Assembly (NCBI GenBank): GCA_003156695.1
Contig: PMHN01000126.1
Location: 4,743-11,639 of the forward strand
Reading direction: 5' to 3'
DNA from: Gammaproteobacteria bacterium
GTDB lineage: Bacteria > Pseudomonadota > Gammaproteobacteria > Steroidobacterales > Steroidobacteraceae
DNA length: 6,897 nt
Part shown: positions 1-5,830 of the stretch, in pieces
Position numbering within the stretch: the stretch's first letter is position 1
Layout of the letters: each line of letters begins with the position of its first letter
Translations under genes and position numbers: made by a program
Notes under the pieces: generated by a model
Seen by the model: the letters and a program-made list of their open reading frames with translations, nothing else
The model's database searches: none
Told to the model about the DNA's origin: nothing

Positions 1-1
1 G

Positions 2-370
2 CAGTGGCGTCAACAGCTGTCGCCGCTCGCGTACAGCGTTACCCGTCACGAAGGAACCGAAGCCGCCTTCAGTGGTGCATACGACAGCAACCATGCCGAT
101 GGTCTGTATGGCTGTATCTGCTGCGGCACGATGCTGTTCGATTCGCGAACGAAATTTGATTCCGGCACCGGCTGGCCGAGCTTCTGGCGCCCGATTTCGC
201 GTTTCAACGTCGTGGAACGCTCCGATAGCAGTCTTGGAATGCAGCGGATCGCGGTGTCGTGCCGACGCTGTGACGCGCACCTGGGTCACGTCTTTGACGA
301 CGGCCCGCGGCCGACCGGGCTGCGCTACTGCATGAACTCGGTGGCCCTTACCTTCGTCGCGCGCCGCTGA
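2..370 (+). CDS. msrB: Peptide-methionine (R)-S-oxide reductase MsrB, 5' end outside window
   Basis: MsrB reduces the R-epimer of methionine sulfoxide in proteins back to methionine. The reading frame is open from base 2 to the TGA at 368-370, giving 122 visible residues. The start lies upstream, so any signal peptide cannot be judged. Numbered from the first visible codon, the family landmarks appear in order: VTRHEGTE (13-20), a first zinc pair C38/C41 in GCICCGT, the GTGWPSFW segment (55-62), a second zinc pair C87/C90 in CRRCDAHLGHVF, and the catalytic cysteine C110 in GLRYCMNS. The C-terminus is complete. The family often has GCGWPSF with a resolving cysteine; here that position is threonine (T56). 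msrA follows after 30 nt on the same strand, so the two are probably co-transcribed. Identification is very secure; only the N-terminus is missing. Confidence 0.96.
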   Translation, partial: QWRQQLSPLAYSVTRHEGTEAAFSGAYDSNHADGLYGCICCGTMLFDSRTKFDSGTGWPSFWRPISRFNVVERSDSSLGMQRIAVSCRRCDAHLGHVFDDGPRPTGLRYCMNSVALTFVARR

Positions 371-400
371 TACCACCACAGTCACACAACGAGAACTGAC

Positions 401-1102
401 ATGTCAGCCAACAAACTGTTGATCGCATCCGTCGCAGCGCTGGCACTGGTTGTCGGGGTCGGCTGGATCAGCGCGACCCGGGGCGCCGAGCCGGCGGTCG
501 TGGTGCCCCCACCGGCGCTCGACAATCCCAAGAAGGACGGTGCCCTGCAAACCGCGGTGGTTGCCGGTGGCTGCTTCTGGGGTGTGCAGGGTGTTTTCGA
601 GCACGTGCGCGGGGTCCATGAGGTATTGGCTGGTTATGCCGGCGGCTCAAGACCAACAGCCCAGTACGAGGAGGTGAGTACCGGCCGCACCGGCCACGCC
701 GAGTCGGTACAGATTACCTTCGACCCGCGCGAGGTGACCTACGGCGAGCTGCTGCAGATATATTTCTCAGTGGCGCACGATCCTACGCAGCTCGACCGCC
801 AGGGTCCGGACAGTGGCTCGCAGTACCGCTCGGCGGTGTTTTACGCCGATGCGACGCAGCGGCGCATTGCCGAGAACTATATCGCCCAGCTGAACCAGAG
901 CAAATCGTTCGCGGCTCCCGTGGTGACGCGCGTCGATGCACTCAGGGGTTTCTATCCGGCCGAAGGGTACCACCAGGACTTTTACCTGAAGAATCCGCAG
1001 TACCCATACATCGTGATCAACGATCTGCCGAAGATCCGGAACCTCAAGGTGCTGTTCCCGGAATACTATCGCGACTCCCCGGTAACAACCGGCATCAGAT
1101 AG
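401..1102 (+). CDS. msrA: Peptide-methionine (S)-S-oxide reductase MsrA with N-terminal signal/anchor
   Basis: MsrA reduces the S-epimer of methionine sulfoxide, complementing MsrB upstream. The protein has 233 residues. Catalytic C58 sits in GGCFWG. Residues matching the E. coli active site are also present: Y89, E101 in TGHAES, and D137/Y142 in the GPDSGSQYRS motif. Residues 1-30 form a short basic start followed by a hydrophobic stretch (about 6-23), i.e. a signal peptide or membrane anchor. There is no clean A-x-A cleavage site, so an uncleaved anchor facing the periplasm is possible. C58 is the only cysteine in the protein, so the C-terminal recycling cysteines of E. coli-type MsrA are absent. 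The ATG follows a weak GAGA-like ribosome site. The gene ends 4 nt from the convergent kynA. The function is secure; the location is inferred. Confidence 0.95.
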   Translation: MSANKLLIASVAALALVVGVGWISATRGAEPAVVVPPPALDNPKKDGALQTAVVAGGCFWGVQGVFEHVRGVHEVLAGYAGGSRPTAQYEEVSTGRTGHAESVQITFDPREVTYGELLQIYFSVAHDPTQLDRQGPDSGSQYRSAVFYADATQRRIAENYIAQLNQSKSFAAPVVTRVDALRGFYPAEGYHQDFYLKNPQYPYIVINDLPKIRNLKVLFPEYYRDSPVTTGIR

Positions 1103-1107
1103 CCGGT
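1088..1107. terminator. Possible shared stem-loop at the msrA/kynA convergent ends
   Basis: ACCGGC (1088-1093) and GCCGGT (1102-1107) form a perfect 6-bp inverted repeat around an 8-nt loop. It spans the msrA stop codon and reaches the last base of the kynA stop codon. Being palindromic and between two convergent genes, it could slow transcription from both sides. Neither side has a run of T, so it is not a classical intrinsic terminator, and a 6-bp GC repeat can arise by chance in this DNA. Confidence 0.25.
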
Positions 1108-1964
1108 CACATCGAGGTGCGGACCTGCCACAGCTCCGGAAAGAACTTAAGTTCGAGCGCCTTGGCGAGGTAGGACACCCCGCCGGTGCCGCCCGTGCCG
1201 GGCTTGTAACCGATGATGCGCTCGACTGTCTTCAGGTGATGGAAGCGCCATAGCTGGAAGTTGTGGTCGAGATCCACGAGGCGCTCGGCAAGCTCGTACA
1301 GATCCCACCCCTTGTCCGCGTTGTGATACACGCCCAGCCAGGCTCCGGCCACCTGCTTGCTCGCCTGGTACGGCTCGCTGAAGTCGCGCGTCAGGTAGTC
1401 CTCGGGAATGCCGTAGCCGCGGCGGCTTAAGAGGCGCAGCACTTCGTCGTACAGCGACGGCGCCGCAAGCGCACGCGCGAGCGTCTCGTGATCGGCCGGG
1501 TCGCGCTCGTGCACCACCAGCATCTGCGCGTTCTTGTTGCCGAACAGGAACTCGAGCAAGCGGTATTGCGCCGACTGGAAGCCCGAGGAGCGTCCGAGGG
1601 CATTGCGAAACGCCGAATACTCGAACGGTGTCATGGTGGACAGCACGTCCCACACCGACAGCAGCTGCGTCTGCGTGCGTGAGATGCGCGCCAGCATCTT
1701 CAGCGCCGGCCCCAGGTCATCGTGCCGTATGCACGCCAGCGCCGCCGTCAGCTCGTGCAGCATCAACCGCATCCACAACTCCGACACCTGATGCACGATG
1801 ATGAACAGCATCTCGTTGTGTTCGCTCGACAGCGGCTGCTGCGCCGTGAGCAGCTTCTCCAGGTGCAGGTATTCCCCGTAGGAAAGCGAGGACCCCAGAT
1901 CCCAGTGCACCGCTTCGTCGGCGAGTTCCACGCGCTCGGATTTGTCGTATTCGCGGCTGGCCAT
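1107..1964 (-). CDS. kynA: Tryptophan 2,3-dioxygenase
   Basis: This cytoplasmic heme enzyme opens the indole ring of L-tryptophan with O2 to give N-formylkynurenine, the first step of the kynurenine pathway. The protein has 285 residues, the usual bacterial length. Residues known from the Xanthomonas campestris enzyme are found at a constant +3 offset: H58 (distal, in IIVHQVSELW), Y116 and R120 (substrate carboxylate, in FEYSAFRNALG), S127, H243 (proximal heme ligand, in WRFHHLKTVERIIG) and T257 in GTGGTGG. The C-terminal FFPELWQVR is also typical. All catalytic residues are present and nothing looks broken. The ATG has no strong Shine-Dalgarno. kynU, kynB and other pathway genes are not adjacent. 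The gene is divergent from the ABC transporter operon and convergent with msrA. Confidence 0.97.
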   Translation of the reverse strand: MASREYDKSERVELADEAVHWDLGSSLSYGEYLHLEKLLTAQQPLSSEHNEMLFIIVHQVSELWMRLMLHELTAALACIRHDDLGPALKMLARISRTQTQLLSVWDVLSTMTPFEYSAFRNALGRSSGFQSAQYRLLEFLFGNKNAQMLVVHERDPADHETLARALAAPSLYDEVLRLLSRRGYGIPEDYLTRDFSEPYQASKQVAGAWLGVYHNADKGWDLYELAERLVDLDHNFQLWRFHHLKTVERIIGYKPGTGGTGGVSYLAKALELKFFPELWQVRTSM

Positions 1965-2067
1965 GACCGTGATGTTACACGCTTAGGGCGCGTTAACACT
2001 GCGGAACCAACCGCCCCATGGACCAGGGGCAGACGTCGGCACGCTAAACCGGTTAGCATCGCGCTGC
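1965..2067. promoter_or_regulatory. Divergent intergenic region between kynA and the ABC transporter operon
   Basis: This 103-nt gap is the only place between the two start codons for promoters of both kynA (leftward) and the ABC operon (rightward). I could not assign convincing -35/-10 boxes. Two details stand out: the near-repeat GTTACAC (1974-1980) and GTTAACAC (1992-1999), and a short inverted repeat at 2043-2057 just before the TTG start. The promoter role is inferred from gene layout. Confidence 0.45.
2043..2057. repeat. Short inverted repeat ahead of the ABC ATPase start
   Basis: GCTAA (2043-2047) and TTAGC (2053-2057) are perfect inverted arms around a 5-nt centre, and the overlapping AACCGGTT (2047-2054) is itself a perfect palindrome. 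It ends 10 nt before the TTG start, where a repressor could block transcription or where a ribosome site would be expected. It could be an operator, but arms this short may be chance. Confidence 0.25.
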
Positions 2068-2955
2068 TTGAGCACCCCCATCCTCGAAGTCCGCGATCTC
2101 GTCAAACAATACCCCGCCACGACCGCCGTCGCGGGCGTGTCGTTCAGCGTGCCCCCGGGCATGTGCTTTGGCCTCCTGGGGCCGAACGGCGCCGGCAAGA
2201 CCACCACCATCGAAATCATGGAAGGCATCCTGCCCGCGACCTCCGGGGAGATTCGCTACCGCGGCGAGCTGCTCGGCGCGCGCTTTCGCGAAGAGGCCGG
2301 CATTCTTTTTCAGAAGACCGCGCTGCAGGACTTCCTCACGGTACGCCAGAGCATTGCGCTCTTCCGCGGACTTTACAGCTCCGGACTTGACGTCGACGAG
2401 GTGCTGAAAGTCTGCGCTCTGGAGGCGCTCGCCGGGCGCGACAGCCGCAAGCTCTCCGGCGGCCAGCAGCAGCGCCTGCTGCTGGCGATCGCGCTCGTCA
2501 ACGACCCGGCGGTGTTGTTTCTCGATGAGCCCACTACCGGACTTGATCCGCAGGCGCGGCGCAATTTCTGGGAGCTGGTGCAGTCCATCAAGGCACGCCA
2601 CAAGACCATCATTCTCACCACCCACTACATGGAGGAAGCGGAACTGCTGTGCGATGAGGTGGCGATCATGGATCGCGGCCGCATCGTCGCCCAGGGGCCG
2701 CCGCAGCGCCTGTTACGCGAGCACTTCGCAGAGGTTCTGCTGGAACTGCCGCGGCAGGATTTTCCATCGAGCGCGCGCGAGCTGCCCCTGAAGCTTCTCG
2801 AGGCGCGCGATCGCATCGAGATCACGACCCAGGACCTCGAGGGCACGCTGCGGACGCTGCTGGCGGCGCACGTACCACTCACCAACCTGCGCATCCGGCC
2901 GGCGAATCTTGAGGATCTGTTTCTGGCGCTCACCGGCAAGGAGCTGCGGCCGTGA
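2068..2955 (+). CDS. ABC exporter ATP-binding protein (ABC-2/DrrA-like)
   Basis: This is the cytoplasmic ATPase of an export-type ABC transporter, driving the membrane protein encoded next. Its 295 residues hold a complete nucleotide-binding domain: Walker A GPNGAGKT (38-45), Q-loop Q82 in LFQKTALQDFLTV, signature LSGGQ (129-133), Walker B VLFLDE (149-154) with D-loop GLD (158-160), and switch H186 in TTHYMEEAE. About 80 further residues form the C-terminal domain common in ABC-2 ATPases and end in NLEDLFLALTGKEL. The TTG start at 2068 is chosen because it is the only ATG/GTG/TTG between the in-frame stop at 1984-1986 and the Walker A region, and it leaves a normal N-terminus. No good Shine-Dalgarno precedes it. 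The last codon overlaps the permease start. The substrate cannot be told from sequence. Confidence 0.93.
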   Translation: MSTPILEVRDLVKQYPATTAVAGVSFSVPPGMCFGLLGPNGAGKTTTIEIMEGILPATSGEIRYRGELLGARFREEAGILFQKTALQDFLTVRQSIALFRGLYSSGLDVDEVLKVCALEALAGRDSRKLSGGQQQRLLLAIALVNDPAVLFLDEPTTGLDPQARRNFWELVQSIKARHKTIILTTHYMEEAELLCDEVAIMDRGRIVAQGPPQRLLREHFAEVLLELPRQDFPSSARELPLKLLEARDRIEITTQDLEGTLRTLLAAHVPLTNLRIRPANLEDLFLALTGKELRP

Positions 2956-3959
2956 TCCGCCGCCTGCTGTCCGTCTGGCACGCGCGTAACCTCGAGTTCC
3001 TGCGGGATCGCAGCACGCTGCTGTTCACGCTTCTCCTGCCCATCGCGCTGGTGGTCGGCATGGGGTTCGTGTTCGCAGGTCCGCCGCGGCCGCTGTTCAA
3101 GGTCGGCGTGCTCGCCGAGCATATCGACAAGGCATCGCAGCCCTTCCTGCGTGAGCGATACGTGGAGTTCGTCGCCACGCCGGATGAAGCCGCGGCCTTG
3201 CGCAAGCTCACCCACCAGACACTCGATCTGCTGCTCGACCTGCGCTCCCCCACGCGTTACTGGGTCAATACCGATTCCCCCAAGGGCTATATCGTCGAGA
3301 AGCTGCTGCTCGCCGCGGTCCCCGGCGCGCAGCGACAGCCCGTGACCGGGGTTGCGGTGCGTTACATCGACTGGCTGTTCCCGGGCATCCTCGGCATGAA
3401 CCTGATGTTCAGCTGCCTCTTTGGCGTGGGCTACGTCGTGGTGCGCTATCGCAAGAGCGGCTTCCTTAAGCGCCTGCACGCGACCCCCTTGAGCGCCTTC
3501 GAATTCCTCGGCGCCCAGGTGCTGTCACGCCTGGCGATCATTCTCACCGTGACCACCATCCTCTACGTCGGCATCGGTACCATCATCGGCTTTCATTCCG
3601 CCGGCAACGTCGCGCTGCTGGCTTTGCTGTTGATCCTGGGCGCCCTGTCATTGATCGCGCTGGGACTCACGGTCGCGGCGCGCTTTTCCAGCGAGGAGCT
3701 CGTCGGCGGGGTGCTGAACCTCCTCACCTGGCCCATGATGCTGCTGTCGGGCGTGTGGTTTTCACTCGAGGACTCACCGCGCTGGGTGCAGTGGGTGGCG
3801 GGCGTGTTTCCGCTCACCCACGTGCTCGATGCCGCGCGCGCGGTGATGATCGACGGGGCGGGACTTGCGCAGATCGCCCCGCACCTGCTGTACCTCGCGG
3901 TGACCACATTCGCCTTCCTCGCCTTCGGCGCCTGGTCGTTCCACTGGCGCATCGACTGA
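2952..3959 (+). CDS. ABC-2 type transporter membrane (permease) protein
   Basis: This 335-residue inner-membrane protein is the partner of the ATPase upstream. Six hydrophobic segments can be read at about 22-42, 141-164, 188-214, 219-244, 252-272 and 308-331. A roughly 100-residue loop (about 43-140) between the first two is predicted to lie outside the cytoplasm. This is the usual ABC2_membrane plan, with the family-like stretch RYRKSGFLKRLHATPL (165-180) and PMMLLSGVWF (261-270). The GTG start shares GTGA with the TGA of the ATPase gene, a 4-nt overlap typical of translational coupling. Each product alone would be a half-transporter of the two-gene type. Candidate cargoes for this class include drugs, lipids and polysaccharides; nothing here points to one. 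Confidence 0.92.
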   Translation: MIRRLLSVWHARNLEFLRDRSTLLFTLLLPIALVVGMGFVFAGPPRPLFKVGVLAEHIDKASQPFLRERYVEFVATPDEAAALRKLTHQTLDLLLDLRSPTRYWVNTDSPKGYIVEKLLLAAVPGAQRQPVTGVAVRYIDWLFPGILGMNLMFSCLFGVGYVVVRYRKSGFLKRLHATPLSAFEFLGAQVLSRLAIILTVTTILYVGIGTIIGFHSAGNVALLALLLILGALSLIALGLTVAARFSSEELVGGVLNLLTWPMMLLSGVWFSLEDSPRWVQWVAGVFPLTHVLDAARAVMIDGAGLAQIAPHLLYLAVTTFAFLAFGAWSFHWRID

Positions 3960-3970
3960 CGCCGTAAACT

Positions 3971-3974
3971 GGAG
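3971..3974 (+). promoter_or_regulatory. Ribosome binding site GGAG for the threonine aldolase gene
   Basis: GGAG lies 5 nt before the GTG at 3980, within the 20-nt gap after the permease stop. It supports GTG as the real start, and this is the start that gives the family-typical N-terminus FFSDNTASACP. Confidence 0.7.
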
Positions 3975-3979
3975 CCAAC

Positions 3980-4993
3980 GTGCGCTTCTTCAGCGACAAT
4001 ACTGCCAGCGCCTGCCCGCAGATCCTGGCCGCGCTCGCCGCCGCCAACCACGGGCTCGCCCGCGCTTACGGCGACGACGAATGGACCATGCGTCTTGACG
4101 AGGCCTTCAGCAGCTTCTTCGGCACGCAGGTGCGTGCCTTCGCGGTGGCCACCGGGACCGCGGCGAACTCCCTGAGCCTGGCGACCCTGAGTCCGCCATA
4201 CGGCGCCATCTTCGCGCACACCGAGGCTCACATCGCTTGTGACGAGTGTGGCGCGCCGGGGTTTTTCACCGGCGGCGCCCAGCTCGCGCTGCTCGAGGGC
4301 GCCCACGGCCGACTGCAACCGGATGTCGTAGCGGCCGCCCTCGCCGCCCACCCGCGTCATCTGCACTCCGTGCAGCCGGCGGCGTTGTCCCTCACCCAGG
4401 CGACCGAGCTGGGTACGGTCTACCGGGTCCCAGAGCTCACTTCCTTGTGCGAGTCAGCGCACCACGGCGGGCTGAAGGTGCACATGGACGGGGCGCGCTT
4501 CGCCAACGCCGTCGCGTTTCTTGACTGCCATCCGGGGGATCTCAGCTGGCGCGCAGGCGTAGACGTGCTGTCCTTTGGCGCCACCAAGAACGGCGCGCTG
4601 GCCGCCGAGGCCGTGGTGTTCTTTGACTTAAGCCTGGTGCGGGATTTTGAGCTGCGGCGCAAGCGCGCCGGCCACCTGCTGTCGAAGTCCCGCTACGTGG
4701 CAGCGCAGCTGCTCGCGTATCTGGAGGCCGGCCTGTGGGAGCGCAACGCGCAGCGCACCAACACCCTTGCACAGCAAATCGGCCGCGCGGCGGGCGCCCG
4801 GCTTTTGCACCCGGTGGAAGCCAACGAAGTGTTTCTGAACCTCGGTACCGCCGGCAAGGCGTCGCTGCGCAACAGCGGCTTCGAGTTCTACGACTGGGGC
4901 GCCGAGACCTCCGGCGAGGCGCGCTTCGTCGTGTCCTGGGACCAGCCCGAGGAAGACGTACCGGCGCTGTGCGGGGCAGTCAGCCGGCTTTAA
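3980..4993 (+). CDS. ltaE: Low-specificity L-threonine aldolase-like PLP enzyme
   Basis: This is a fold-type I pyridoxal-phosphate enzyme of the threonine aldolase/beta-eliminating lyase family. It is expected to split L-threonine and L-allo-threonine into glycine and acetaldehyde in the cytoplasm. The 337 residues match the family length (about 330-350). Visible landmarks are SDNTASACP (5-13), the phosphate-binding ATGTAAN (57-63), H84 in TEAHIACDECGAP (stacks on the cofactor ring), HMDGARFANA (168-177) with D170 pairing to the PLP nitrogen, and the Schiff-base lysine K203 in SFGATKNGA. It sits 20 nt behind the ABC permease on the same strand, so it is probably in the same transcript, though a link in function is not obvious. 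Related family members act on other beta-hydroxy amino acids, so the exact substrate is not certain. The family call is firm. Confidence 0.92.
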   Translation: MRFFSDNTASACPQILAALAAANHGLARAYGDDEWTMRLDEAFSSFFGTQVRAFAVATGTAANSLSLATLSPPYGAIFAHTEAHIACDECGAPGFFTGGAQLALLEGAHGRLQPDVVAAALAAHPRHLHSVQPAALSLTQATELGTVYRVPELTSLCESAHHGGLKVHMDGARFANAVAFLDCHPGDLSWRAGVDVLSFGATKNGALAAEAVVFFDLSLVRDFELRRKRAGHLLSKSRYVAAQLLAYLEAGLWERNAQRTNTLAQQIGRAAGARLLHPVEANEVFLNLGTAGKASLRNSGFEFYDWGAETSGEARFVVSWDQPEEDVPALCGAVSRL

Positions 4994-5029
4994 AGCACCC
5001 CGTGTCGCACATGCCGCTCTGGGCGAGAG

Positions 5030-5830
5030 TCAGCCCGAAGTGATCTTCCCGATAAGCCGCCGCGCCTGGGCGAACTCCGGCGCCACCACCAGCGCCCGCT
5101 CCAGCGCGTCGCGCGCAGCGACCGGGTCGCCGTGATCGAGCAGGTCACGCGCAAACAGCACACAGGCCTCCGCCGCACCCCAGCCTGGCACGGGCTGTGT
5201 GTCCCGCCGCTCGGCATCGAACGCCGCCACGGCCTGCCGCAGCTTCGCGAGTGCGCGCTCCTTGTTGCCGCCCGAGGACGGCGGCAGCTGGTAGTCGCTC
5301 ATCGCGTCGACGAGCAGCACGCGCGGGTTGCCGGGTGCGAGCTGCAGCGCCCGGGTGATGTCCTTGTGGGCGCGGTAGGCGGCAAGCGTTGCGCGCTCAC
5401 CGCTCGAGAGCGGCGCCAGCCGGCACGCCGCTCGCAGGGCGACGCCTTCAGCGAAATCTTCCCCTCCCGGCAGGGCGGCATCCAGATGGGCCACACAGCG
5501 ATCGGCCCATTGCCCGGCGGTCCCGCCGCCGGGTGCCCCGGCGCCCTGGACCGCGAGCAGCGCCTGCCGATAGAAGAGCAACCCGAGGTAGTACTCATGC
5601 AGCGCCGCATGCTCGTCGGTGCCGGCGACCGTGTCCTCGAGCGCCGACAGCGCACGCGCATCCTCGGTGTAGTAGTCGTATTGGATGCGGCTCTCGATGT
5701 CGCGCCAGCCGCTATCGTCGGCCCGCGCGGTGAACACGCAGGCAATGAGCGCGGCCGTGAGGAGCGCCGCGCAGGCGCGGGTGAAGCGCGTATTCAGCGC
5801 GCGACCTTCAGTAGAATGTCTCGCGAGCAT
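5030..5830 (-). CDS. Exported or lipid-anchored TPR-like protein of unknown function
   Basis: I do not recognise a named family. From the ATG at 5830 the protein has 266 residues. Basic residues up to R18 precede a hydrophobic run (19-34) ending in A-R-A before D38, a signal peptidase I-like site. L28-I29-A30-C31 also fits a lipobox, so a lipoprotein anchored at C31 is an alternative. The mature part is rich in helical alanine/leucine repeats resembling TPRs, e.g. the stretch ending ITRALQLAPGNPRVLLVDA and the final HGDPVAARDALERALVVAPEF. Such proteins usually hold others together in the envelope. The start is uncertain: the ATG has no clear ribosome site, an in-frame CTG at 5797 has one, and the frame stays open upstream to another ATG at 5932. 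It ends 36 nt from the convergent ltaE and is divergent from the tatD-like gene. Confidence 0.75.
   Translation of the reverse strand: MLARHSTEGRALNTRFTRACAALLTAALIACVFTARADDSGWRDIESRIQYDYYTEDARALSALEDTVAGTDEHAALHEYYLGLLFYRQALLAVQGAGAPGGGTAGQWADRCVAHLDAALPGGEDFAEGVALRAACRLAPLSSGERATLAAYRAHKDITRALQLAPGNPRVLLVDAMSDYQLPPSSGGNKERALAKLRQAVAAFDAERRDTQPVPGWGAAEACVLFARDLLDHGDPVAARDALERALVVAPEFAQARRLIGKITSG
5805..5809 (-). promoter_or_regulatory. Possible ribosome binding site GAAGG favouring an internal CTG start
   Basis: On the minus strand GAAGG lies 7 nt before an in-frame CTG (5797-5795). Starting there gives a compact signal sequence beginning (M)NTRFTRACAALL, with the hydrophobic run directly after the basic residues. 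The ATG at 5830 would add 11 polar residues in front. CTG starts are rare, so this is only a candidate. Confidence 0.3.

Noticed and set aside
1972..1998. TGTTAA / TAACAT as -35/-10 boxes for kynA
   Set aside because: The TAACAT box would leave only 7 nt before the start codon, and the -35 match is poor.
1722..2390. Plus-strand open frame (222 codons) running through kynA, the intergenic gap and the ATPase
   Set aside because: Crosses two real genes in other frames and has a low-complexity H/R-rich translation.
2053..2625. Minus-strand open frame (190 codons) opposite the ABC ATPase
   Set aside because: Covers the Walker A to Walker B coding region of a clear ATPase; no independent support.
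2625..3479. Long minus-strand open frame (284 codons) opposite the ABC ATPase/permease junction
   Set aside because: It lies opposite two clearly recognised genes, its translation is rich in R, H, Q and E without any known motif, and such frames are common opposite GC-rich genes.
3593..4366. Long minus-strand open frame (257 codons) opposite the permease and threonine aldolase
   Set aside because: Shadow of two well-supported genes, with no recognisable domain.
4987..4996. Palindrome GCTTTAAAGC at the ltaE stop as a terminator
   Set aside because: It has no loop and no following T run, so it cannot form a terminator hairpin.
5685..5828. Upstream extension of the TatD-like frame to the ATG at 5685
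   Set aside because: The extra 48 residues overlap the TPR-like gene's coding sequence and resemble no TatD sequence; the ATG at 5829 is closer to the family start.
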